DNA of 64,000 nt, taken from NCBI RefSeq assembly GCF_012395255.1, contig NZ_JAAZQD010000004.1:434001-498000 (forward strand), read 5' to 3'. The stretch is from Oleiagrimonas citrea. Its GTDB lineage: Bacteria > Pseudomonadota > Gammaproteobacteria > Xanthomonadales > Rhodanobacteraceae. Position numbers and translations under genes: made by a program. Shown piece after piece: positions 18,104 through 25,294 of this stretch (position 1 is the first letter of the stretch; the number at the start of each line of letters is the position of its first letter). Under the pieces are notes generated by a model. That model made no database searches and had not been told where the DNA came from. It saw only the letters and a list, made by a program, of their open reading frames with translations.

Positions 18104-19291
18104 TCAGGCTGGGTAGGTTGGAGATGGCGGGTCAAGGATCCGGCGAGTCTGATCCAGAATGCGTTGAATCTCGTCTTCGTTGAGTTTTGGCGACAGTGGG
18201 AGACTCACGGTCTTGCGTCCGATACGCATTGCGTGCGGCCATTGTTCGGGCTTCCAGCCGAATCGCTGCTGGTAGAACAAATGTTCGGGTATCGAAAGAT
18301 AGTGCACGCCGGTGCCGATGCCCCGGGCATTCAGCGTGGAAATGAAATCGTCGCGGGACATGCCGCAACGTACTCCATCAATCTGGAGCGTGTAGAGGTG
18401 ATACGCGTGGCGCGTATCGGGTTCCTCGGGGGCCGGCAATTCGATCGGTAGCTCGGCAAAGGCTTCCGTATAGCGATTCCATAGATCACGACGACGCTCC
18501 CAGTTGGCTTCCACTCGCGATAGCTGATGGATGCCGAGGGCGGCTTGGATGTCCATCATGTTGTATTTGAAGCCGGCTTCGACAACCTGATAATGCCTGT
18601 AGCCCTTGTCTCCGAAACGATGCCAGGCATCTTTGCTCATGCCGTGCAGAGCCAGGATGCGGGCACGGTCTATGTGTGCCGTATCCTGACCGATGATCAT
18701 GCCTCCTTCACCGGTTACGACGTTTTTGGTGGCATAGAAGCTGAAGCATCCGAAACTACCGAAAGTGCCTGCCTTGCGGCCGTGGTATTCGGTTTCAATG
18801 GCATGCGCACAATCCTCGATCACGACTAGATTGTACCTGCGGGCGATCGCCATGATCGCCTCCATGTCACAGGGGCGTCCAGCGAAGTGGACGGGAAGAA
18901 TGGCGCGGGTACGTGAGGTGATGGCGTCCTCGATGGCTGCTGGATCAATGTTCATCGTCGTCGGGTTGACATCGGCCAGCACCGGCTTCAAGCCGGCGTG
19001 AATGATCGCGTTGACTGTGGCACAGAAAGTCAATGGCGTCGTGATGACTTCGTCGCCCGGTTCGAGGTCCGCGGCGATCATGCTTACGTGAAGCGCAGCG
19101 GTGCAGGAATTCACGGCGGCGACCTGCTGTTCGCCTATGCCTTTGTAGTCTGCGAAATCACGTTCGAATTGTGCCACGCGCGGCCCGGTGCCCAGCCAGC
19201 CAGAGCGTAAGCAGGCCTCGACTTCGGCGATGTCCTCTTCGCCGATTTGTGGTGCGCCAAAGATGAGGTGCGGAGGGCGTTCTTTCGACAT
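18104..19291 (-). CDS. DegT/DnrJ/EryC1/StrS-family sugar aminotransferase
   Basis: The 395-aa PLP enzyme has LIFGAPQIGEEDIAEV at the N-terminus, VNSCTAALHVSMIA, TTPLTFCATVNAI, the PLP-ring Asp in VVIEDCAHAIET and the Schiff-base Lys in SFYATKNVVTGEGGM (about residue 185). The SFYATKN-TGEGG form is shared with ArnB/PglE/PseC/WecE-type enzymes that make 3- or 4-amino sugars. With the adjacent paralogue, the island has two transaminases, so it may build two different amino sugars or a diamino sugar. ATG 19291 is clear. It follows the acyltransferase remnant on the same strand. Confidence 0.85.
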   Translation of the reverse strand: MSKERPPHLIFGAPQIGEEDIAEVEACLRSGWLGTGPRVAQFERDFADYKGIGEQQVAAVNSCTAALHVSMIAADLEPGDEVITTPLTFCATVNAIIHAGLKPVLADVNPTTMNIDPAAIEDAITSRTRAILPVHFAGRPCDMEAIMAIARRYNLVVIEDCAHAIETEYHGRKAGTFGSFGCFSFYATKNVVTGEGGMIIGQDTAHIDRARILALHGMSKDAWHRFGDKGYRHYQVVEAGFKYNMMDIQAALGIHQLSRVEANWERRRDLWNRYTEAFAELPIELPAPEEPDTRHAYHLYTLQIDGVRCGMSRDDFISTLNARGIGTGVHYLSIPEHLFYQQRFGWKPEQWPHAMRIGRKTVSLPLSPKLNEDEIQRILDQTRRILDPPSPTYPA

Positions 19292-19316
19292 AGGCTGTAA
19301 TTTGTCAGGGCAGCAG

Positions 19317-19530
19317 TTATGGGCGAGTGCGGTTTGCGACCGCGTTCGGTGTCATGGGCGCGAGTTTCATCTTCTCCACAAGTTTGGGGGCCAGCGAGCG
19401 TGCGAAATTAGCCGTCATGTGCTGTGCGTCGCGGAATACCACCAGCCCCTTGCTTCGTGCGCGGCACACTTCATCCGGGTATATGAAAAAGCAGGAGACA
19501 CCGCATGGAACGTGGAGCCTGAGCGCGCCA
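19317..19530 (-). pseudogene. C-terminal remnant of an OafA-type acyltransferase (SGNH domain tail)
   Basis: Between the GT-C gene stop and the aminotransferase ATG is an in-frame tail on the minus strand ending in TAA at 19317. It encodes about 65 residues, including VPCGVSCFFIYPDEVC and VVFRDAQHMTANFARSL. This matches the end of the SGNH domain that closes many acyltransferase-3 (OafA/YrhL) proteins, where the D-x-x-H pair supplies two residues of the catalytic triad. No membrane acyltransferase domain or upstream part is present; the sequence is abruptly replaced by the GT-C gene. I infer a deletion remnant of a sugar O-acetyltransferase. Confidence 0.55.
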
Positions 19531-21582
19531 TTAGTGTTCCTGCGTATTCTCGATGTTGCTAATTTTGGACCGTAGGGTCGCAATGCTGTTGTCGAGTCGG
19601 CCGCCGATATTGAGGCCTATCAGGTCCTGTATCTGATCGTTAGCGCCCTTGATGTCTCCTTGTGCAAGCAGCATGCGCGCCAGCGTGATGTGGTAGGCCG
19701 GTTCATCGGGGTTTGCGGCCACCGCGTGTTTGATTTGCCGCAGTCCCAGGTCATGCTTGCCCATCACGTTCCATGCGTAGTCGCCGTAATAGGCCCAGAT
19801 TCGTGCATCGGTGTCGGGGTGCGATACAGCGGCTTCGAACGCGGCCTGCATGTTTTTTTCCGAAAGAGGGCAGAGGCCTTCGCGTGCGCAGCGGGTGAGA
19901 GCTGCCAGGGAACTTCCGTCCTGCACGCCGGGCTTACGGCGTTTCAGGCTGGCGATGAGGCTGTTCCACCATGCTTTCTTAATTGGGCGGTGCATGCGTG
20001 CATTAAAGAAAATCAAGGCTTGCTGCGGAAGAATCGATGAATCCGGTAGCTTGGCGGCCCGCTCGAGAGGGGCGTAGACCTGCGGTGTGTACACAGAATC
20101 CGGATCGTAGTGGGAGGCGACGATGTAGCTGCGGCCGAGCTCGTATTGTGCCCGCGGTGAGTCCGGTGCGCGTGAGGCCAGTTCTCGGGCCAGGCGCAGT
20201 GGATTGCCCCAGGCATAGGCGGTGGTGGCCGTCATTGAGGTCCAAAACAGAAGTGCGCACACGAATATAGCGATGCGTAGCCGCCCGAAAGGCATCCGAG
20301 GGGAAACCACGAACATCGGTACCGATGCCAGCAGCAGCCCGATGCTGGCGAAGTAGTTGCGATGCTCGTAGACCAACTCGAGCGGCAAGATGGTTGCAGT
20401 GAGAACGTGGCAGCCCAGAAACAGGGCGATGCCGAGCGCTGCGAGCGGGTATCGACGACGTAAAACGAACACCATGGCCAGCATGGCGGCGATTGCCGCG
20501 ATGCTGGCGGCAGTTGTCCATGGAGACAGCAATCCGGTCGAGACATGGTAGTCGTCGTGGTAGAAACTCAGCCAGTGAGGAAGCGCCAGCAGCGACCAGG
20601 CTATGTATCCGACGACGATGCGGGCCTCGCTAAGCAGGCGTGTGCGCAAAGTGAAGTCGCGCGTTGCCCAGCTGTCTGGAGAAAGTACGTGAGGGATCAG
20701 CCATGAAAGGCCCGCAAGCATTGGGATGACCAGTACTGCGAGAAAAAGTACAAGAATGCGTGGATCTGCTCGTTTGCTCGATTGCGTTTCGGCGTCCTGT
20801 GGTGCTTGTCGTGCGGGGGGCGGGGTTCGTTGGAAGCCGAACACGATCCACTCAACTAGAAAGGCGTACAGGGGCAGCATGACCGTCGTTTCTTTCGCCA
20901 GGGCGCCGACGACGGTGCATGCAATGATGCTGGTTGCCGACAACAGCAGTCCGTGCGGCTTGCGCAGACTTGGGTTGGCGGCATGCACGGTGTCGAATGT
21001 CGATAGTCCGAGCATGCGTCCGCGGCCGTTGATGTAGCCGATCAGGCCCAATAGCACGAAAAGGTTGGCCAGGCTCTCCATGCGCTGCACCACATACAGA
21101 ACGCCGGTCAGATTGATGGGCAGAAGCAGCCACGCGGCAGTGATGCAGAGTGCAACGAGTTCTTCGCGCTTCAGGCTACTTCCGGGAGGTCCGGTGGTAC
21201 TAGGGCGGGCGCGATGACTGGCACTGGTGAGCGTGAGAAGGCGTCGGGCCAGTAAGTAAAGAAGCAGGCCGTTGAGCAGGTGGATGATCAGGTTCACCAG
21301 TTTCCAGCCGAACGGGTGCAGGCCATCGATTAGAAAGTTTGCCGCGAAACTCAGGGATGAGAGCGGTCGTTTGAACTGGCTGGAAGGTGAGGACAGCGCT
21401 GCTCGTGTCAGGCTCGCTACATCGATGTGTGACGGCTGCACGCCGGGGTTTTCGACGATGTTCGGGAAGTCGTCGAATAGCCAGCCCCCAGTAAGTCCGG
21501 GGGCGTACACGAACGCGGTGATCGCAAGGATGGCGAGAAGCAGCCAGCCACTTTTGCGGCGAGAGTGTGGGGGCAGTGTCAT
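19531..21582 (-). CDS. TMTC-like GT-C membrane protein with C-terminal TPRs (putative O-glycosyltransferase)
   Basis: The 683-aa product has about 11-12 membrane segments (residues about 12-440), then a soluble TPR-like region (about 470-680). Family-type landmarks are the first periplasmic loop WLFDDFPNI with a GT-C Asp pair (about residues 36-37), FKRPLSSLSF, PFGWKLVNLIIHLLN, YVVQRMESLANLFVLLG, LAKETTVMLPLYA and LEHRNYF-like VYEHRNYF. These match eukaryotic TMTC O-mannosyltransferases, which use lipid-phosphate sugars. The substrate is not known here. It lies downstream of a paralogue and the two pilins, which suggests pilin glycosylation (inference). The gap to the paralogue is only 43 bases. 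Confidence 0.72.
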   Translation of the reverse strand: MTLPPHSRRKSGWLLLAILAITAFVYAPGLTGGWLFDDFPNIVENPGVQPSHIDVASLTRAALSSPSSQFKRPLSSLSFAANFLIDGLHPFGWKLVNLIIHLLNGLLLYLLARRLLTLTSASHRARPSTTGPPGSSLKREELVALCITAAWLLLPINLTGVLYVVQRMESLANLFVLLGLIGYINGRGRMLGLSTFDTVHAANPSLRKPHGLLLSATSIIACTVVGALAKETTVMLPLYAFLVEWIVFGFQRTPPPARQAPQDAETQSSKRADPRILVLFLAVLVIPMLAGLSWLIPHVLSPDSWATRDFTLRTRLLSEARIVVGYIAWSLLALPHWLSFYHDDYHVSTGLLSPWTTAASIAAIAAMLAMVFVLRRRYPLAALGIALFLGCHVLTATILPLELVYEHRNYFASIGLLLASVPMFVVSPRMPFGRLRIAIFVCALLFWTSMTATTAYAWGNPLRLARELASRAPDSPRAQYELGRSYIVASHYDPDSVYTPQVYAPLERAAKLPDSSILPQQALIFFNARMHRPIKKAWWNSLIASLKRRKPGVQDGSSLAALTRCAREGLCPLSEKNMQAAFEAAVSHPDTDARIWAYYGDYAWNVMGKHDLGLRQIKHAVAANPDEPAYHITLARMLLAQGDIKGANDQIQDLIGLNIGGRLDNSIATLRSKISNIENTQEH

Positions 21583-21625
21583 CGGCGCAGCCTACGGCGG
21601 GGCCCCTTTGGGCGCAACGGGGAGA

Positions 21626-23593
21626 TCATGGCTGAGGGATTTGAGTGTGCGCCTTGTTCAAATTTGCATGGTGGCCGGAGATCTTCGTTTGCGCTGCGTG
21701 CTTCATGGCCTCAATCCGGGCCATGTCTTGCGCATTGATTGCACGGTCGTCGACCAGCCATCTGCGGAGTCTTGGGAGGCGCGCATAATCAGTATCGCGA
21801 AGCGATGCGATAGCCTGGTCGTAGAGTCCTGCACTGGCAAGATATTTGGCTTTCAATCGCGGAATTTCTGCGTCAGGATCATTGCGGTACGTGGCATCAA
21901 GTTGATGGACGGCCATGTCGAGATTTCCTTCGCTTACAGCCCATAGATGTTTCTGGTAATGGAGGTAGCCGGCGGCGATGCCGTTGTCTCGATAGGCCGG
22001 GTTGGCGAGCAGTGTGTCGGCTAGTTCCAGCCAAGTGGCTGGGTCGAGCGCTGGGCATCGGTGGGTGAAGGCCAGCTTGCGCAGTGTTTCCATGTTCTCG
22101 AAGCCTCCACGATCAAAGGTGGCATCGCGCAGAATGGTCTTGAGATTCTCGACATCGTTCGATTCAAGGCGCCCTTGCATGCACAGAAGATAGACGCGGT
22201 TCTCAGCGAGCATGGAATTGTCGGGGGCGCGCCGAGCAATAGTGTCGATGGTTTTCAGTGCGGCGCCGACCTGCCCGTGCTTCAACAGCCTGTCGGCGAG
22301 GAAACTCTGTGCACGAACCGAGTATGGCTGAGCGTGAGCCCATGTCACGGCCAGACTGTCCTCGGATGAGTACACGCGTGCGCTGAATGCAGTGGCAATA
22401 CCGCAAGCGATCAGCCACAACGTGCTTGCTGCGGTCAGAAGTTGTTTGCGCGATGGCGAGTTTGTGCTGCTCAGGAGTAGCGAGAACGCGAGCACGATTC
22501 CCATCAGCGGGACGTAGTTGCGGTGCTCGAAGTACAGTTCAAGCATCACACTGGAACTTTCTATCAGCTGGCCGCCGAAATACCAGAAAACAGCTAGCGC
22601 CATCAGCGGCCATCGCTTCCGCTGAACGAATGCGACAATCACGAGTGCGATGACAGTCGCCAAGGCGGGCAGCGTGGACCACGGCGATAGTAATGAATGC
22701 GATGCCGGGTAGCCGTCATGGTAGAGACCGTAAGTGCCGAAGCGTGGGAAGAAAATCTTGCCCAGATAGTCAAGTACCACCCTGGGCTCGGTGAGCAGGC
22801 GCTCACCGACATCGAAGTGGCGAATACCGTCGTAACCCCATTGTGCAGGGATGAGCCAGAACAGATAGCCGACGATGAATGCCACGACGGGGATGATGAG
22901 GAGTCGCCGCCACCAGAGCAGATTCCGGGGCAGGCGCTTGACGTGCACGCGGAGCACGGTAGCGTCGAGAGTCCATGCGTAGAGCGGGAGAAGGATGCCG
23001 TTTTCCTTGCTGAGAAAAGCAAGCGGCATGCAAATACCCAAGCCCAGGAATATCCAGGCGCCGCGCCTGGCGGGCGACAGTTCCTGGCGAAGCAGGCCGT
23101 GCGTATAGGCCAGCAGGCCGAGTAGCACGAACATGGCCATCAGCAGCGTCATACGCTGCACAACCAGCACGACTCCCGATAGCTGGATCGGATTGATCAG
23201 CCATATCGCAGCTGCCATGGTCGCGGGGATCCACGCCCGAGCGCGTTGATCTTCTTCATTCAGCCATGCGCGCGCGATACGCAGTGTCAGCAGGTACAGG
23301 AGCCATCCGCAAAGCAGATGGATACCCAGATTGACAAGATGGAAGGGGAGTGGATGGTCTGGCCAGCTCGATTTCTGCAGCAGGAAGCTGAGCATGGCAA
23401 GCGGTCGACCGGGGAAGCTTCGGGCTTGCGAAAGATAGATGCCCAGATCACGCCAGCTGGCGATGTGATCGATACTGGCCAGGGCGCTCAGGTTCGGGAT
23501 GTCGTCAAACAGAAATGGTGCATGCAACGTAGGCCAGTACAGCACTGCCGTCACGCACAGCATGGCAATCAGTGCCGGGATGCGATATTTCAT
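21626..23593 (-). CDS. Second TMTC-like GT-C membrane protein with C-terminal TPR-like region
   Basis: The 655-aa product is a paralogue of the next gene with the same layout: a first loop with FLFDDIPNL (Asp pair about residues 32-33), FPGRPLAMLSF, PFHLVNLGIHLL, VVLVVQRMTLLMAMFVLLG, FLSKENGILLPLYAW and LELYFEHRNYVPLMG, about 11-12 membrane segments, then a helical repeat domain (about 430-650). Divergence is considerable, so the two probably differ in donor or acceptor. It starts 114 bases downstream of the second pilin on the same strand. A role in O-glycosylation of pilin or another exported protein is inferred from fold and context; no acceptor is proven. Confidence 0.72.
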   Translation of the reverse strand: MKYRIPALIAMLCVTAVLYWPTLHAPFLFDDIPNLSALASIDHIASWRDLGIYLSQARSFPGRPLAMLSFLLQKSSWPDHPLPFHLVNLGIHLLCGWLLYLLTLRIARAWLNEEDQRARAWIPATMAAAIWLINPIQLSGVVLVVQRMTLLMAMFVLLGLLAYTHGLLRQELSPARRGAWIFLGLGICMPLAFLSKENGILLPLYAWTLDATVLRVHVKRLPRNLLWWRRLLIIPVVAFIVGYLFWLIPAQWGYDGIRHFDVGERLLTEPRVVLDYLGKIFFPRFGTYGLYHDGYPASHSLLSPWSTLPALATVIALVIVAFVQRKRWPLMALAVFWYFGGQLIESSSVMLELYFEHRNYVPLMGIVLAFSLLLSSTNSPSRKQLLTAASTLWLIACGIATAFSARVYSSEDSLAVTWAHAQPYSVRAQSFLADRLLKHGQVGAALKTIDTIARRAPDNSMLAENRVYLLCMQGRLESNDVENLKTILRDATFDRGGFENMETLRKLAFTHRCPALDPATWLELADTLLANPAYRDNGIAAGYLHYQKHLWAVSEGNLDMAVHQLDATYRNDPDAEIPRLKAKYLASAGLYDQAIASLRDTDYARLPRLRRWLVDDRAINAQDMARIEAMKHAAQTKISGHHANLNKAHTQIPQP

Positions 23594-23707
23594 GAGCCGG
23601 AGCTTGTCTTGGAATGCAAGTGCGCACTATGCCCGAATTCATGCATTCGGGCAGTTCGGGTTACTCGAAGCGCGATCCCGGTTTGGTTTTGTGCGGCTGT
23701 TCGGCAG

Positions 23708-24169
23708 TCAGCGGCAGACTTGCGGCAGGTAGCTGACGGGAGCATCACTGGTGCACTTCCATTCCGCGGTCCCGCTGTTGGCGGTCATGGTGAACACGAC
23801 TTTCTTTCCGCGCAGCTTCTGAGCCACGGTATTGCTGCGCATCAGTGTCGTGATCACGCAGTTGCCGCTGCTGCCGCTCACGGATGCGCTGGCGACGTAT
23901 TTCCCACCGTAGCTGGCAGGTGTGAGGATACCGCCGTCGCCGGCAGCGGGGCAGGAACCCACCTGATGGTCGTATTCGGCCACGCTGGTCTTGAGGCCGT
24001 CTGAAATGGTCAGGGCTTCGCTCAACTCGCTCTTGGCGATGGATTCCTGGTAGACAGAGATGCCGATGGCAGTGAGGATCGCGATGATTGCGACAACGAT
24101 CATCAGTTCGATCAATGTGAAGCCTCTGGCGTAACTCGGTGCTGCTTGCTTCTTGGTCTGGTGGCCCAT
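23708..24169 (-). CDS. Type IV pilin (second pilin, long leader)
   Basis: The 153-aa prepilin has an unusually long 16-residue charged leader ending in G before the cleavage site, then [20 protein letters not shown] with the conserved Glu5 of the mature protein. The mature part has four Cys residues (SCPAAG, NCVITT, EWKCTS and PQVCR), so a C-terminal disulfide loop closed near the end is likely. Ser/Gly-rich stretches (SASVSGSSG) could accept O-glycans. ATG 24169 has AGGGG 10 bases upstream. It has its own sigma-54 promoter, so it is expressed separately from the first pilin gene. It could be a minor or alternative major pilin. Confidence 0.9.
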   Translation of the reverse strand: MGHQTKKQAAPSYARGFTLIELMIVVAIIAILTAIGISVYQESIAKSELSEALTISDGLKTSVAEYDHQVGSCPAAGDGGILTPASYGGKYVASASVSGSSGNCVITTLMRSNTVAQKLRGKKVVFTMTANSGTAEWKCTSDAPVSYLPQVCR

Positions 24170-24201
24170 GGCATGGTTCCCCTGTCAATTATCTGATTTG
24201 C

Positions 24202-24217
24202 AGCAAGGGGCATGCCA
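24202..24217 (-). promoter_or_regulatory. Sigma-54 (-24/-12) promoter of the second pilin gene
   Basis: On the minus strand the sequence TGGCATGCCCCTTGCT matches the RpoN consensus TGGCACG-N4-TTGCW at all positions except one (T for C), with the invariant GG and GC 12 bases apart. The predicted start, near 24191, gives a short leader of about 22 bases before the ATG. Confidence 0.8.
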
Positions 24218-24245
24218 TGGTTGCATTCAATCTGTGCGCTAATGC

Positions 24246-24278
24246 AAAAAAAGAAGCCCCTCGAATGAGGGGCTTCTT
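24246..24278 (-). terminator. Rho-independent terminator of the first pilin gene
   Basis: A perfect 10-bp stem (24251-24260 with 24269-24278) with an 8-base loop is followed on the minus strand by an uninterrupted run of seven T (24246-24252). It lies 55 bases past the pilA stop and upstream of the second pilin's promoter, so the two pilins are separate transcription units. Confidence 0.92.
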
Positions 24279-24289
24279 CCGTAACCGTA

Positions 24290-24313
24290 GGGAAACCATT
24301 TGTGTGGTTTCCC
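24290..24313 (-). other. Second 3'-UTR hairpin of the first pilin mRNA
   Basis: A perfect 9-bp inverted repeat (GGGAAACCA / TGGTTTCCC) with a 6-base loop sits between the pilA stop codon and the terminator. It could stabilise an abundant pilin transcript. It lacks a T-run of its own. Confidence 0.5.
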
Positions 24314-24333
24314 TGTCGGTATGCGTCGGCGAA

Positions 24334-24789
24334 TTAGTTGCCGTTGCAGACCTGCGGCTTGTACTTGTCGGCGATGCCGCTGGCGCCGCCCTTGTCGCAG
24401 ATCCACGAGAAGGTGCCGCCATTGTCCTGGCCGGTGAAGATCACGTCCTTTCCGCCCAGCGGGGTGGAGACCGAGCCGGCAGGCTTGAACTTCACGTCGA
24501 TGGTGCAGCCAGCGGCCGCGGTACCGGCAGTCGTGGCCGAGACGACGTACTTGCCGGTATAGCTGGTCGCGCTGACGATGCCGCCGGTGCCATTGGTCGG
24601 GCAGGAGCCGGTCTGGTTGAAGTACTCCACGATCGGGGTCTTCAGGCCATCAGCGATGGTCTGCGACTCGGAGAACTGCGACTTGGTGATGTAATCCTGG
24701 TACTGCGGAATGGCGATGGCCGCCAGGATGGCGATGATCGCGACCACGATCATCAGCTCGATGAGGGTAAAGCCCTTTTGCGTCTTCAT
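24334..24789 (-). CDS. pilA: Type IV major pilin candidate PilA
   Basis: The 151-aa prepilin has a classic six-residue leader (MKTQKG) followed by [20 protein letters not shown], with Glu5 and the long N-terminal helix of type IVa pilins. The 145-aa mature form has Cys residues in GSCPTNG, GCTIDV, WICDKG and near the C-terminus (PQVCNGN), consistent with a disulfide-bonded loop. It does not end in Ser, the site used by the P. aeruginosa TfpO enzyme. Its own sigma-54 promoter, long leader, tandem 3' hairpins and strong terminator fit a highly expressed subunit. PilD/PilC/PilB are about 15 kb downstream. Confidence 0.92.
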   Translation of the reverse strand: MKTQKGFTLIELMIVVAIIAILAAIAIPQYQDYITKSQFSESQTIADGLKTPIVEYFNQTGSCPTNGTGGIVSATSYTGKYVVSATTAGTAAAGCTIDVKFKPAGSVSTPLGGKDVIFTGQDNGGTFSWICDKGGASGIADKYKPQVCNGN

Positions 24790-24912
24790 GGTGATTCCTC
24801 TGTTTAGCTAGCTATGAATCTTGTGATGCCCCTGAGCTCCGGTCCCGAATCCCCCTAGGCGGGATCGGCCCGCACCACTGTCAGGAATGACCAGAAAGCT
24901 CACGTGAAACGC

Positions 24913-24928
24913 AGCATGAAACATGCCA
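24913..24928 (-). promoter_or_regulatory. Sigma-54 (-24/-12) promoter of pilA
   Basis: On the minus strand TGGCATGTTTCATGCT matches TGGCACG-N4-TTGCW with two substitutions and the exact GG-N10-GC spacing. The predicted start near 24902 gives a leader of about 110 bases. In related bacteria pilA is transcribed by RpoN with the PilR activator; no PilR gene is in this window. Confidence 0.75.
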
Positions 24929-25087
24929 CGCTCCCCGCACCCCTATTGCCTCATGGTTGCAGGCCGGTTGATTGTGCCCGCGGTCACGAATTGCCACAAG
25001 CGCTCGTGGAGCATTGTGCGAGGCTTGCATCAGATTGCTTATTTTCTACGCAAATCGTGACGCCTTGCGGCATAGACTGACAAAAAA

Positions 25088-25106
25088 CGTCACATTCAGT
25101 GTGACG
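25088..25106. promoter_or_regulatory. Perfect inverted repeat, candidate operator upstream of the S9 peptidase
   Basis: CGTCACA-TTCAG-TGTGACG: 7-base arms with a 5-base spacer, placed about 190 bases before the peptidase ATG and about 160 bases upstream of the pilA -24 box. It could bind a dimeric regulator of either gene. The half-site order is the reverse of the Clp/CRP consensus. Confidence 0.4.
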
Positions 25107-25160
25107 CAGCAGTGCAGGTAATGGATGGCTAAATCGGCCGATGCAAGGCAGAACAAAATC

Positions 25161-25177
25161 ACTTCGCTGCGCGAAGT
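25161..25177. repeat. Small inverted repeat in the S9 peptidase leader region
   Basis: ACTTCG-CTGCG-CGAAGT: 6-base perfect arms and a 5-base spacer, about 118 bases before the ATG. Its function is unknown; it may be a hairpin or a protein site. Confidence 0.3.
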
Positions 25178-25294
25178 AAAGCAAAGGGTCTAGTTCGAAT
25201 GGTGGGCGAGTGCTCGGGAGAAGTTCTGCGTGCTTGCACGCCGGCGGTTCGCGGCTTACCGTTCGGAGCCAGTCTTCCCGGGGATCTTCCGAAC

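Larger units (their letters stand above)
24790..25294. other. Intergenic region between pilA and the S9 peptidase
   Basis: About 505 bases without a recognisable gene. It holds the pilA leader and sigma-54 promoter on the left and two inverted repeats upstream of the divergent peptidase gene on the right (both listed separately). An in-frame extension of the peptidase ORF from 25199 is unlike a signal peptide and was not used. The stretch 25020-25100 is A/T-rich, as expected for a promoter region with activator binding sites. Confidence 0.6.

Noticed and set aside
19531..23593. TfpO/PilO or PglL-type (Wzy_C) oligosaccharyltransferase for the two membrane proteins
   Set aside because: They lack a Wzy_C-like pattern, and neither pilin ends in the Ser used by TfpO; the loop-1 Asp pair and TPR tail fit TMTC-like GT-C proteins instead.
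24790..25198. Other sigma-54 boxes in the pilA upstream region
   Set aside because: Candidates near 24950-25000 lack the GG/GC pair at the right spacing; only 24913-24928 fits.
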